Counted from the stretch's first letter, positions 12,178 to 25,600 are shown. The stretch is 64,000 bases of DNA from Epiperipatus broadwayi (GCA_028023455.1 JAQFVV010012420.1:4274001-4338000), one strand, 5' to 3'. Made by a program: numbers and translations. Notes: generated by a model not told the origin, from the sequence alone.

Positions 12178-13787
12178 TGAACTAGGTATATTTAAAAGAA
12201 ACTGTTTATTGGGTTTTAATCTCTTTTAAACATAATTTTAAATTTTATATTTTCAACATTACATCAACTGACTGGGTTGGGGGGTAGAATACCATCAATA
12301 GTAGAGCTATAAATGATATCAAGTCATACTGAGTTATGCAAGGCATAACATGATCACATTTCCAGACTGTGGCCCATCTCGACTGCTAGATTCAAACCCC
12401 TACCATCCAAAGCATTTTATTTGTTTGTTTAGAAGTAAACTTCAGGTGCCAGCTAATTACATGAAGTAATTAACATGCCTGGACAGTAGGCCCTTAATCC
12501 AGTGCTTGAAATATCTCATGACTAGCTCAAATTCTGTATCAGAGTCCAGCATATTTACTTAACACATAAAGTAACTTATACAATAATTGACTGGTGATGC
12601 AGTGACAAGAGATAAAGAGAATATAGACAAAATAATAATTAAGGCAAACATTAATATTTAATTAAACACACACATATCTAATATAATACAATAATATTGA
12701 AATGTACATATAAAATCATATAACTAATTATTCAGGTTAAATTATGATAGTCTTTGTTAATTAAAGTTCATTCATTTAAATATAAAGTGTCTATAGACAG
12801 TAATAAAGTATCTTTACCTAGGTTTTCATTTGTGTGTATTTTCCAACCAGTTGGCTTTCTGGTTCTCCATTGATGGCTTCATGGCTTGTTTCCATTCTGT
12901 GACTTAGCAATGGGAAAGAGAGAGAGCAAGAATAGTGGTAGCATTTATTTTATGATTATGACATCAGTTTCCACTATTTGTTTGAGATGGAATAATTGAA
13001 TTGTGGAGGTTTGGGGAATGAAGACCTGTCAGACACATCCATGGCTTATGCAGATTCTCCATTAATTTTGACTGCAGCAGTAATTGATTGGCTTACTACT
13101 GCATTCCAAATATCTGGATCTCTGGTTGTTTGGAATCTGCATTCTGTCTGAACTGATCAATGGTCTAGCAAATTGTAGCCTATATCATAAGCTAGATTAT
13201 ATCACAAACCAAACTAAAGAACAATAAAGATAGTGGTTTTATATACTTTTTTCTCTCCTATTGTTTTAATCTCTTATCATTATTTTTAATTTAGATATTA
13301 ACTTGAAATGTCTTTTAATTAATTTTACATTTTTTGTTATCTTAATTCTTTGCTCAGATTCATCTAATCAATCTCAATAAGACACTTTACAGTTTTTTAA
13401 TTAATTCAACTATTGATTTTAATTTTATTATCAATCTGAAATCTTATAAACTAATTACCAAACATTTTTTCAAAGTTTTCGTTTACAAACATTTTATTTT
13501 TACAGACTAAATTTTAGTCTGATTTTACATATTTATTTAGTTTTTACTTTATAAAAGCTCTTTTCTTTAAAAAAAAAAGAGAGAAAAAAGTTTTAACTGT
13601 TCTTTAATTCTATGATACATTTCTTCTCCCTCCTGCTATGAAGTTTTATTATAAAATAAAAATAGGATACAGTATTTTATTTTTTTGTTTTAAAAAAAAA
13701 TCTTTAAATTAAGCCACTTGTAATTTATTTTTATCTTAATTTTTTAATAAAATTTACAGACATGTACTGCTGTTCAATAGCAGTACA
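12178..13787. repeat. 3' LTR of LTR-A
   Basis: Direct repeat partner of 9175-10746. It ends in a perfect short hairpin, TGTACTGCT with AGCAGTACA (13763-13787), directly at a (TA)n tract. It carries an extra ~30 bp near 13115-13150 relative to its partner. Confidence 0.65.
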
Positions 13788-14493
13788 ATATATATATATA
13801 TTGTGACCATGCAATTTTCCGCAGACCTTTTTAAAAATAATTTTTAATATAGTTAGTTATTGTTAAGTAGCACTTTTAAATATTAAAGTATCACAAGAAA
13901 TTTATATTTTGTGATTGATATTTTCTTTTGTTTTATTTCAAAAGATATATATTTGTTCATTTTTATTATATTTTACATATCTTTTTTTGTATAGAATTTT
14001 ATGTATTTGGTGGTTTTAATGAATCAATAAACATTTGTTTTGCAGCTCTGTAGAAATAAATGAGTTCTTTTCAAAACTAAATCTCTTTAAAAATTTTCAT
14101 TTTCAAAATATTTCTTCATTCCACTTTTTTTAAAATAAATCTACAATGTTTCATCTATAGACTTCCCAATTGCTTTCATGGTTTTACATCTACAGAATGC
14201 ATTTTAGGCCCCAAAAATTCTTATTATTTTTAAAAATTTTAGAAAATTTCACTCTTTTTTTTTTTTGGAGTTTATTAAAAATATGAATAGCAAAATTCAT
14301 CAAGAAAATGAAAACTTTTACAGAATCATCTAAACTAAGTTACACACTATAGGATACACAATCTCAAATACAGATTCTGAGATATTTTGATAAAAGTTTT
14401 GTTGAAATGCCAGAATTTTTTCTAACACCATAATAGTATTGTCTGAACAAAATCCAATAATATTTTATATAAATAATTTGTAATAAAATCTTA
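13788..14493. other. Spacer with (TA)n tract
   Basis: It begins with a (TA)n tract at 13788-13801 and is otherwise AT-rich. No coding or repeat family is recognised, apart from lying next to the candidate exon at 14494. Confidence 0.35.
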
Positions 14494-14654
14494 TTATTCA
14501 AATACAGGCATCAATTTTGGATCAATTATATCTGTTGCTCTTTCTTTCATTTCCACAATATAGGGACATGTACCATTATCATCAAAGTCTTGAATTTCAA
14601 CTTTAAGGTAAATTATTAAAACACTTTTATGTGAAACAATAAAAGCTTCACCAA
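14494..14654 (-). other. Candidate terminal exon, unidentified
   Basis: On the minus strand, a strong acceptor (TTTTTACAG at 14663-14655) is followed by an open frame of about 52 codons ending in TAA at 14494-14496. The peptide is acidic and well mixed (it contains VEIQDFDDNGTCPYIVEMKE) rather than the Phe/Ile/Lys-biased junk typical of this window. The frame continues open a little upstream of the acceptor, up to a stop near 14690. I do not recognise the protein. Alternatives are a fragment of an old transposon gene or chance. No neighbouring exon was identified. Confidence 0.3.
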
Positions 14655-14699
14655 CTGTAAAAATGTTATGATTCTGATCTGGTTTTTCAAAAATTTACT

Positions 14700-16427
14700 T
14701 TTTCATTTCAATGGTAATGTCATGACAATAGTTGAAAACATAAATGTAGATCATAAATATACTCCCTAGTCCATACTATTCTACTTTGTAAACAACTAGA
14801 TATCTGAAAAATAGTTTACTGCTTTAAATTAAATTGTATTTAAAATGTGTATAGTGCTATTCTAATATTTTTCATTGATTCAGCAATAATTTTTTTAATC
14901 AGAACCTATATACAAAACTTCATTATGTAATATTACTTCATAATATTCCTTCATTTTTTAACTCATAGAAAATAGCAATTATATTTTTTGAACATACATG
15001 ACTCTAATAGGATTTGACAAAATATGCCAATTTTTAACATTTTTGACATTTAAAAATTTAATTTGTGAACATCACTGATTTCCCTCATTCCTACTGTTAA
15101 TGATTATAAGCTATTTTCAATTTCATTATTCTTACTATTAGATGTTTTTATCTGCTGACTTGATTATGATCTACCAAATCTCAATTCTCTTTCTTCACAT
15201 TTTCACATTAAATTTCCTTATCTCATTTATCCACAACATATGTGATACCCTTCAAAATCTCTTATAAATTTATTTGATTCAATTTAAGACTTCAGTTGAT
15301 ATTATTATATGTACTGTTAACTTGTTTGTTCAATAAATCTTTTTTTTAAAAAATACATATTATAAAAATTACAAAACTGAATCATTTTTACTTCTATATT
15401 TTTTTTACAACACTGGAGGTTTTATAGAAATAAAAAGTAAACAAATTTAAAGTGGTTTATTATATATATAAAAGTAATTTTAAAACCTTTGATTTTTTTA
15501 AAAATAACTTAAAAACAAACAAACAAAAAAAAGATTAATAATAAAAAATAAACTCTAATCAGTATGTAATTTAAAATAAGGAAAGAGCAAAATTATAAAA
15601 AAAATGCTTTCATCTCTTTCATTTACTTATTTAATTACATACATAGACATACTTTGGAATTAAAAGAAAAGTTTAATGTAGCATATAACTTAATAAAACT
15701 TTTATTTGAGAAAACTGAAGTTTTAATATCAGTTAGGAAAATATTTATTTTCTCTCTATTATTAGTTTTCTTAAAAATAATAATAAAATACTCTACATGT
15801 TATATATAAGTAGGCAAAACAGTCTCAGTCTGTTACAAAGCGAAACCTTCTCCAACAATCCCTCATTGGGAATCAATGAAGAAGTGCTACTTATCAGGTT
15901 TGCTGGGGGGTTTGAATATTTTTCCATCTTTGTTTTAGCTTCTAGCTAATAATAGTTAAATAACGATTTTCTGAATAATTTTGTATGTGTAACTAGGTTG
16001 TCTATCAGATGAAAACATTTTAAATATTATTTGGAATCTCTAAACATTTTCAAGTTTTATTTGGTCCAAATTAAAATTCAAGTTATAGGCACAGTATGCC
16101 TGTTTTAATAACATGATTATATATAAATATACATTATAACAGAGAACAGGGTAGATGAATGAAGCTGTCTGATTTACTTATAAAAACTGCACATTGGTGT
16201 ATCAAATATGTATAAAAGTGCAGGATACAGGACTTGACTGATTATGATAAGTCTCTTGTTGGTAATCAAATATGTTTAACATTATAGTAGAATGCACAAT
16301 GCCTTTATCATCCAGCTTCAAAGTGAACTGCCAAAAATTTGTTGGCATAAAAAATTGCAAAACAACTAAAGAATTTTAACTATGCACACATTCATAGAAT
16401 GAAAACACAATTCCATTATCAGATATC
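14700..16427. other. AT-rich spacer
   Basis: No gene recognised. A slightly GC-richer patch at 15825-15920 contains words such as CGAAACCTTCTCC and an ATTGGGAATCAAT inverted motif. It has no match elsewhere in the window. Confidence 0.35.
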
Positions 16428-16435
16428 ATCTATCC

Positions 16436-16801
16436 CAGGGATCCCCAACCTATGCCCGCAGGCACCATGGCACCTGCAGACCATTTTATGTGTGCCCACC
16501 GCTATTGAACACGATAAAAAAGTATTTATCTGATACTTATAAATTTAATTTTTAAAATTTCTTATAAATTATTGTATTATATTGTAATCAAATTGTAGGG
16601 CATACTATACTTTTACAGTGTAAAAATATAAACGTTAATTATATGTTAAAATTTTATTTTTGAAATAAATACTTTTTTGTACATTATGTGTATTATTAAC
16701 AATATCCAACTATAAATTTACATTGAAAAAATAAATGGTGCCCACCACCTGGCCAGTATTATAGAATGTGCTCTTAAGTGCAAAAAGGTTGGGGATCCCT
16801 G
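16436..16801. mobile_element. hAT-type MITE, 366 bp, with 8-bp TSD
   Basis: Terminal inverted repeats CAGGGATCCCCAACCT and its complement lie at 16436-16451 and 16786-16801. A perfect 8-bp direct repeat ATCTATCC flanks the element (16428-16435 and 16802-16809). Eight-bp target duplications and CAGGG-type ends are hallmarks of the hAT superfamily. The interior is non-coding, so this is a non-autonomous element mobilised by a transposase encoded elsewhere. The ends and flanks are nearly intact, which suggests modest age. Confidence 0.9.
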
Positions 16802-16809
16802 ATCTATCC

Positions 16810-18697
16810 TATAGAAACAAAACAAACTTTAAGATGCAAATATACTCAAGCCAGATTGCAGAATTAAATGGAAATATTTAATTTCTTTCACCTTATGTAG
16901 TTTCAGATTCAAAATATTACTCACAGCACACATATACAGAAAGAATATTAAATTCAGAATAAAGAACTAAAACTAGATTTTAAATAAAACATAAATATTT
17001 AATTAATAAAAGTTTTTAATTGACAGGCTTTTAATATGGACACATATATTTAGATGATTTCAATGTTTTTCTTAGATCCATCCTGGTAAATTCTGTTTTA
17101 CTTTGGAATTCCAGTTCAATTAAATTAATCAGAAAAAATTTATTTGGAATGGCATTTGAAATATCTGTAGGCCACACAATGGTACAACACATATTTTCAA
17201 ATGGTCTATAAAAATATATACTTTAGTTTTTCATTTTTATTAATAGATAGTAGGGGTGATCAGCAGAATATAAAACTCTGCAGTTTGAAGATTAAATTGC
17301 TAATAGTTATCACCAGAAATGATTGTAAAGACTTTTTTTTTTTGCTTTTATTTTGTCTTTGATAATTTTAAGATAATTTTTATTTCACAAATATAAAACA
17401 TATTTGTCTTTGCAATTGCATAATGTTTCTAGAAGGATTTAAATTTACAGAATTAGGAGGGAGGGGAGTTATTCTCATTAATTTAAAAAATTGAATTTAC
17501 AACTTTTTACAATTTTTTAAATTTTTTTAGTAATGTTAAAATTAATTTTATTAATAGATGTATTTGGACAAAAATATTATTTGAATTAAGGACCACATAT
17601 AAGAAAATTAAATTTTGCCAATTTAGCCTCATTTTACGTATGGAATTTAACAAAGTAAGAGCTAATTGGAAAGTTAATAAAAACAATTTAAAAGACATTT
17701 CTTTATAAATGTGCATATGTATACATCAGGAATAATAAATATATCTGATTTATTGTTCAAAATTATTAAAGGAAATGAAATTAACAGTCATTAAAAATAT
17801 ACATATATTAAAAATACTTTATTTATCTTGCTTTACCCTGAACACTGTTTAGTATAGTACTTTTAACTAAAAAGTTTAATATTAAAATTCTAAAGATTTT
17901 TGCTATAATTTGATGGTTCAATTTTTATCTTATCTCGACCCTTTTCTTGTTATCATTTTAGTATGCATTGTGGGACTTTTTGACACATGAGAAAGCCACT
18001 AAACTATTATTGATATGCTAAGTGATAAGCCTAACATAACAGCAAATTCTTGAATAAAATATATATAATATTGAAATAATACAAACAATAATTACATGAG
18101 AATTTTATATTTAAATATGTAAAATGTTTAATGTTCATACTACTTTAAAATTATGTATATTTTACTCATGTATTTACAGATATGTTAAACTATTTAATAT
18201 AAAAATACCTCAAAAAGAACAAAAATTTTAATTAACAAATAGCATAACTTTGTTACACTATGACTATAGTTAACAAAAAATATGATAGTGAAGGCTACAA
18301 AGTACAAATAGTACAATCAAACAAAAAAAAAAGATTCATGGTTGTACTTTTAAGGACTGATAAGTCCAAATAAACAAACAAATCACAAGATTGCAAATTT
18401 CCCTATTCATTTATTTACTGTTAATTTTATTGTTCAAACAATTGTGAGATAAAATATAAAATTCTCATATATTTATTACATTTTCACATATTTATTTGTT
18501 GTATCATTTAGTAAAAAACGGAAAAAACAAGCAAAGGTTTACATGTATATTTCTGATGACTGTATTCTTTTAATATTAATTGTATTTACTCACATATATA
18601 CTGTTATGAACAAGTCCTAATAAATCTTCCTACTGACTAATTTATGGTTATTATTGTATGTATTTAAATATAAAATTCTCTACTATTTATTGTTCAT
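16810..18697. other. AT-rich spacer
   Basis: No coding, RNA or repeat family was recognised. A G-rich word lies at about 17457-17467, and otherwise the composition is uniform. Confidence 0.35.
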
Positions 18698-19042
<345 letters not shown>

Positions 19043-19208
19043 TTTACTATTGTTCTGTTAGGTTTCTTACTTAGTATATCAGTAATAAATCAGAAACTCC
19101 TCCATGTACAAAAAGGCCCTAGAATCTATACTAACATGGTACTCTTTTTTGGTTTATACCTCATTTAAAGACAGCAGTAGGATTTATTTTTGTATGATAT
19201 ATATATAT

Positions 19209-21134
19209 TGTAATGGAAGAAAGATCTTTGAGATTCACATATACTGACCCCGGGGGAGCCACTAGTCCGAAAATAGGAACTAGACATTTATTTTAGGGTG
19301 GACAGGATATGCGAATCAAAAGGCACCGAACTACACTCAGGGAGGAACAAGATATCTTAAATATTGTTTAGACAGTTGAGAAATCAAAGCACAAAGACAA
19401 ACGTCAGCCAAATTAAGTTTAAACAATTTATTAATTTTATTAAAAGTTGGGCAATAGAGTGAAGACATCTAGCCATGAATACAAAAGTGGCTTATAATAA
19501 CATATGCGTATTTACCAGAGAGTGCACAAGAGTATGGCAAACATGAAGGCATTAATCATTTTGGCAGCAAAATTCTCTCACTTAAAATATAAGAAATGGT
19601 TAGGTTCATATCCCCCTGCTGACCAGTTGCAAAATTACAAAAACAAACAACAACTCTAGCCTCCTGAACCAGAGATAATAAAACAGATACTGTCCTGCCG
19701 GAAATCAATGAAACCAGCACGGACGTTCGAGCAGTAATATTCTAACTACTGTCATTAAAACACCGCAGGACTGCTGCGCATAATACTACATTCAAAGTAA
19801 ACATGGCTGATCTCACATACAAGACAGCAAAAGATATTTGATTACAATCTTACGTAATCCAGAAAGAAATGACTACTTTCAGACAACCCAAAGAAATAAC
19901 TTGACAAATAGCCAGCAAAAAGATTTTGTTGTTTGCACAAAAAGCGCAAATGAAACATGTTTAAAGATTCTTTATTTTATAACTAAGGGCAGGTAAATAA
20001 ATAAAGATTACGAAAACTGCCAATGTGTTTTGTAATAGTTAACGAAATAATCAGGTATATATTAAACATATAAAATACAATCTCCTAATGCACCCCCTGA
20101 TAAATGAAAATTGCAAACACTTGAAATCTTAAAACTAAGATTCCAAGACACACTTTAAATACTAAAAAAGTACATACAGATAATAAATAATTAAAAACAA
20201 TTAATACCATTTTAAAACATACTTATCATTAGATTGAGCGGAGATTTAATTAAATGCAATTTATTTACCCTGGCTAGAATAGGAAAAAGTTTAGCTTACG
20301 GTAAGGCAGAGTTCTAGTGATTTCGTGACGAGTGCGCACTTTTGATAATAGTTCATCTTTCAGGTCCTTTGACAGTGGCAAGGTAGAGGCAGTGTTTATT
20401 TTAGAGGCTCATGGCATGACTGAAGAAGAGCTGGTAGGTGTGGGTCCGTCCTTTGTTTAAATTAGCCAGACATTCTAATGATGGCAAAACTCATAGTGGT
20501 AAATTTTGACATCTTGCACATTAATGAAGTTTGTCGATAATAGTTTAAGTTTTTAGCAGGGATTAAATGTCCACACTCTATCCAAAACGGTGTGATTCTC
20601 TGCCGGCAATAATCGAAGTGTCTATTTTTATACTGAATCCTCTCTATATCTCTAAAATTGGTGGGCTATCCTTGCCTCGCTACATTTTCCACGAAAACTT
20701 TCATTAGTCTCCAATTCTATATCTCAGGCAGGGCAAATATTAATTTCCCACTCAATCTAATATAAGAATTCCAACCAGGGATATTGAAACAAAAATAACA
20801 ATACAATTAAACCTCCACTTTTTAGCATTAACTTTAAAAACAATTAAAATAAAAGCAACAGGAATATATAATTAGCAAGCTTGCCTGCTTTTAATCAAAT
20901 TGATTAAACAGGCAGTGAAAGTAAACTATTTTAAAATAAATCAATTTTATAAACAAAGTAGTGAAAGTAAACTATTTTAAATATAAACGCGTATGTGTTT
21001 AAATACACGTATGCTTCTTTTTTTTTTTTAAATAATAATAGAAACATTTTAATGACTTTTAATGAAAATTAAGTTGCTTTTTCCTTTTTAAATTTTAATA
21101 CTAAAACAACTGAATCGGAAATCAATCTGGTTCA
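19209..21134. mobile_element. Probable solo LTR (LTR-B), 1.9 kb
   Basis: A block of distinctly higher GC content begins TGTAATGG immediately after a (TA)n tract and ends CTGGTTCA immediately before another (TA)n tract. TG...CA ends, AT-repeat flanks on both sides, no coding capacity and a length near 1.9 kb fit a solo LTR, like the LTR-C family below. A second copy in the window would settle this, but I found none. A GC-rich patch (CCCCGGGGGAGCC) lies at about 19248-19260. Confidence 0.45.
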
Positions 21135-21344
21135 ATATATATATATATAAAAGTATAATTTGCTTCTAATAGTACAAGTAAATCATTTAAAGTTTGAAAT
21201 TATTATTTATTAAGCAGTTTTCTCCAAGCTTGAAATGTAGATTCCATTCTTTAGCAGCATTGTCTAAAGTAATAGCTTAAAATTAAAGTGGACTTTTTGA
21301 AGGATTTTTAAGATAACTAGACAGAATGCTTGGTAGTGATTTAA

Positions 21345-21918
21345 AGTATGAAGGTACAGCAGAATTGGATTATATTTTGACTAACATAAAATACATATTT
21401 CAAGATTGAAATGTTCTTAATAAATTCAATACAGAAAGTGATCATTGATTAAAGAGATGTAAGATATATGTTAATTCAAAACTATTGAGACAAAAATTAT
21501 TATGAAAAACAATATTCACAGTTAATATTTCTAATCTTCAGAAACATTTCAATGAATTAAAATTAAAACTTGCAAATCGTTTTCAAATATTAACAGATTT
21601 TGAACAATTCAGAGTTGAACAAAATCAATAAAAATATAACTGATATACTTTTAAAAACTGCAATAAAGATAGCTGGTACCAAAAAGAAGCAATTGACTAG
21701 TAAAATTTCTATTGAGAGCAGAGAATTTATGAAAAAAAGAAGGAATATAAAAACAATATAAAAATGATGTATTGAGGAGAACTGAATATCTAGAATTTTG
21801 TAAAATGGTGCAAAAAAGAGTTGATAATGATATAAGAAAGAATGATTATGAACTAGCAAGGGAAGTTCTAGAAGAAAATAAAAGTCTCAAGAGTGTAAAA
21901 CAACATTTTGGTATTGGT
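21345..21918 (+). pseudogene. RTE LINE endonuclease end and linker, broken
   Basis: This is the 5' piece of the split LINE ORF. It shows the conserved DYILTN and SDH endonuclease motifs, then about 60 codons of open frame (21772-21918) typical of the helical linker before the reverse transcriptase. The frame is cut at the LTR insertion site at 21920 and contains earlier stops near 21480-21700. Confidence 0.65.
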
Positions 21919-21920
21919 AG

Positions 21921-24016
21921 TGTAACGGTATATAAATATGCTGTTACATTAATTTAAAATAAAAACTTTAAGTTCGCAAATAAAAATAAATTTATTAAAA
22001 GCTAAAAAAATTAAAGAGTTGTTCAATATATATATATTTGCACAGATGCAAAACTTTAAAAGTATTTTTTTTTTAATAAATAAAAAAAAAGTGTTTGAAC
22101 GTATTTTTTATAAAAAAAGTACAAGATGTAGAGATAAAATATTTTTGTAAATGGAAATGATTGTTTATTAATTATTGAAAAGAAAACTAGCCCTTGGGGC
22201 TCTTATATAATTAAAATATCAGAGGAAAGATATAGATAAGAGAATAAAAAGAATTAGCTTGGCCAATGGAAGCACCAAGCCTCAGCTCAGACCCTAATGA
22301 AAATGATGGATTAGTGACGTTTTGTTCGTTGAATCCAGAGGATGATTATAAAAAAAATATTGAAATTAAGGACAGTGCCAGACAGTTCCAGCCTGATTGT
22401 TTTTGAGAGGTGTGATAGGACACCTATATCACCCTCTCTCTCTATTTTAAAAATGAAATGACTGTGATACTAGAATGGAACCAGCTAAGGCCACCTCCAG
22501 AATATCAGATCGTTTTTCCAATGGGGACATCGGGGGAATTGGCACCAAGAACCGTAACTCTTCTACTGTAAGCTATTGAACTGAACAATTTTAAAATTTA
22601 AAAGTAATTAAGAACTTTCGTCAAGATTTGACAAGTTTAATAAACAAGCTAAATCTAATTTTTGTAAAATGAACTATAATCTGACTTTTCCAAATCAATT
22701 ATTGTTTAATTTTTTTACATTTAAGTTTGCTAAAAATCATTTCCATTTTTTTTATTAATATTTATTGTAGAAATTATTAAATGCATTAAATTTAAGTTGG
22801 GCATAGACGCTTGCATAGATTCATTCATGTTTAATTAGGTTTTTGTTTTCATATATGATTAAAATATACAGACATTCAGTAAATAATGATATCTTACATT
22901 GAATATCTAAAATGTATTTATTCAGATGTCTTTTTAGTTATTGGTGTCAATGCGGCATCTTATGATGAATGCCATTGGGTTTCTTGTGAATTCCCTCTGC
23001 AATTATATCAATGACTTTATATTTTGATCATTTTTGTTTATTTTGAAATGTTTTTGAGTGTGTAATCTATGTAGTCAATCTATACTCAACATTAATCTGT
23101 GCTAATTTATATAAATGTTAAATTTAAGTTGGGCATAAATGTCTATATAGATTTGTAAAGTTATATTAATTAATTAGGGGAGGGTAATCTTAGGTTATTT
23201 GTTTCATAGTTAAGTTAGGTCAATGGATTGGATATATTGGTGTAATTAGTAGATGTGCTACGGGCAGGATCGATATATATGCCGCACAACCCCTCATTGC
23301 CTATCAAAGGGATAGTAAGATGAAAACGCAGTCCCTTCCTATGGAGTTTTTTTGATGATTGTTCTTCTTGCCGAAAGATGTAGCATTCCTGTTTGGTTGA
23401 GAGTCAATATCTTCTCTAACCATACTGTTCAGATGTACATTCCTGACAGTATAGTATTTAGTGCTGTCGTATTTTCATGCTACATTGAATACATCAATGT
23501 ATCAGATGGATTGATGCCGGTTTGACTGCGAACTTTTGGCCTAAGGTTAAATAAGAGATATAATATTTTCCTTTCGAATATAATCTATGTAGTTTATTCA
23601 TACTCGACAATCTTAAAATAAATATAAAATTCATTTGTGTGGATGATTTAAAATTTTAAAATAATAATTTAAATTAAAAGTTAATACTAAAAAAAATAAT
23701 AAATGTTATTCCTCAAATTTTAAATGATTATATATGTGCATTAATAAATGTTGTTTGTGTAATTATTACTGGCAGTGGCTTCTATTATTTTTTTAATATT
23801 GAAATATTCTTAGATAAAAATATATAAAATATAAATCTCTGCTGTTCCACTGAGCTAGTGGCAAGGGCTGATGGTCTGAATAAAACATGTAAAGTGTGAG
23901 TCTTAACCTACATATCTGCCTACTATATAAATTTTCTAGGTTCAATTGGCCTAGATGGTGCCCTTTTAGAGCAGATGCGGTAATATTATTCCTTCACTTT
24001 ACTTTGGACCGTTATA
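21921..24016 (+). mobile_element. Solo LTR, LTR-C family copy 1, with 4-bp TSD
   Basis: This block begins TGTAACGG and ends CCGTTATA (a one-base change from the expected CCGTTACA). It is flanked by GTAG at 21917-21920 and GTAG at 24017-24020. It interrupts a LINE reading frame, which proves insertion. Two relatives lie at 37245-39422 (inverted) and 39433-41337. Just inside the left end is a small hairpin (GTAAC...GTTAC). The body has an internal duplication of ~330 bp: the word AATTTAAGTTGGGCATA starts near 22790 and near 23117. There is no coding capacity. TG..CA-like ends, 4-bp TSD and 2.1 kb length fit a solo LTR, perhaps of Gypsy type. Confidence 0.75.
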
Positions 24017-25600
24017 GTAGGAAATTTATTTCTGCAATAAGAAAAAAAAGATTGAACAATTATTACAAATAGAGATGACATCATGAAATGTATAAAAGAG
24101 TTCTATCAAGAATTATATAACAATAAAAAACAAAGAAAAGTATCTCCAACAATTACTATATGTTCTGAACTGCCCAGGATTTTAAATGAAAAAGTGAGAA
24201 ATGTAATAAAATTTATGAAGAAGAAAAAAGCTACTGATAATAATGGAATTATAACTGGTATCTTAAAAGAATCAGGAGAATAGGAAAAATTTTGGCAAAA
24301 TTATATACCAAATGTCTAATGATAAAAGTGTACTAGATGATTGAAAGAATTTAGTATTAATATTAATATTTAAAAAAGATGATAAAGAAGATATTAAAAA
24401 TTACAAACCTATCAGTCTTTTATCAGTTCTATACAAAATTTTTATCAAAATAATTACAATTGGTCTTGGATTTTAACAATATAATAAAACAAACTGGATT
24501 TAATAGTGCTTTTTAGTACAGTGGATCCTTTCCAGGTACTGAAAGAAGTTATAGAAAAAACCAATGAATATTAATTGTCATTATGCTTTGGATTTGTATA
24601 TGAAAAGATATTTGATTTTGTAAGCATTTTCCCAGTAATTAAAGCATAGAATAATCAAGGTATAGACTAAAAATATTTGTAAAAATGCAACAACAACAAT
24701 TTACTAATAAGTTTAACATAGAAATGGGTATATGACAGAATGACTTCATATCTCCAAAACTTTTTACAGCAGTGCTGTAAAAAGTATTTTGTGAATTAAA
24801 ATGAGAACTTAAAGTAATAAAAGTAAATGGAGATTATTTAAGTCATCTAGATTTTTCAGATGATGCAGTTGTTTTTGCAAATAATGCTTTAGAGCTTCAG
24901 AAAATGTTGCAAGAGTTAGCAGATGAAAGTAAAAAAGTAGGACTAAAGGTAAATGTTAAAAAAACTAAAGAAATGTTTAATAAATCACTCAAAAAATGAA
25001 AATAAAGATTCATAATGATGAGTGAGAAAAAATTAATAACTACCAATGCATTGGTCAGATTATTATTGCAAATGAAAGCATAATGGATAAAAGGTTAGTT
25101 CTCGTAGAAATAAGCTAATATTAAAAGAAAATATTCTTATGTATTTAAAAAGGAAGATTTTTAATAAATGTATTTTCCCAGTTCTTACTTATAAATCTGA
25201 GATTTGGACACTTAACAGAAAAGCAGTACAAAGACTTCAGACCACTCAAAAAGTATGGAGAGATGCATGTTAGAAATAGCATGAAAAGATCAAAAATGAA
25301 ATACATGGATAAGAAAACAAACAGGTGTTATTTGACACCACTGAAAGAATTAAAAGTCTGAAGTGAAGTTGGGCTGGAAATATTACTAGAAGAGATGATA
25401 ATAAAAGGAGAGTTGAAATCTTAAACTGTATTCCGATAGATTGTAAAAAACCTTGAAAAAGACCACATATGACAAGGATGGGTGAAATAAGAAAGGGTGT
25501 AGGAGTGATATAGAGAAGAGAGGCTATATATCAAGAAATGGATTAAACTTGTGGACTGCAGTGGATTGATAATAATTGAAAATGATGATGATTATGATAT
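24017..25600 (+). pseudogene. RTE LINE reverse transcriptase, broken
   Basis: This is the 3' piece of the split LINE. Open frame 24083-24283 carries the N-terminal reverse transcriptase block. Later blocks are spread over several frames, including a SDDAVVF catalytic motif where FADD is usual. The last 380 bp encode the conserved C-terminal tail shared with 1-350. At least ten stops or frameshifts rule out function. Confidence 0.75.

Larger units (their letters stand above)
9175..13787. mobile_element. LTR-type element without coding capacity (LTR-A)
   Basis: Two direct repeats of 1572 bp (9175-10746) and 1610 bp (12178-13787), roughly 90% alike by eye, both begin TGAACT and end TACA, that is TG...CA as in LTRs. 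The outer flanks are both ATAT (9171-9174 and 13788-13791), compatible with a 4-bp target duplication, although both lie in (TA)n tracts, so this is weak. The 1.43 kb interior has no gag or pol; it holds a patch of zinc-finger-like remnants and T-rich sequence. I see no clear primer binding site or polypurine tract. A TGGCGACCACA word near 12146, just before the 3' LTR, is suggestive but in the wrong place for a plus-strand element. A large non-autonomous LTR element is likelier than a plain segmental duplication, but not proven. Confidence 0.6.
21330..25600 (+). mobile_element. RTE-type LINE, decayed and split by an LTR
   Basis: Remnants of one element lie on both sides of an inserted LTR (21921-24016). 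Left part: the end of the APE endonuclease at about 21345-21440 (ELDYILTN, then a TESDH motif) and a linker frame at 21772-21918 (EYLEFCKMVQKRV then ENKSLKSVK). Right part: the reverse transcriptase start at 24083-24283 (EFYQELY, MKKKKATDNNGI), a block with YKPISLLS near 24405, and motif C at about 24850-24960 (FSDDAVVFAN in place of FADD). The C-terminal tail at 25195-25560 matches 1-350. It ends in an ATG-rich tail near 25577-25600. Multiple stops and frameshifts kill it. Confidence 0.8.
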
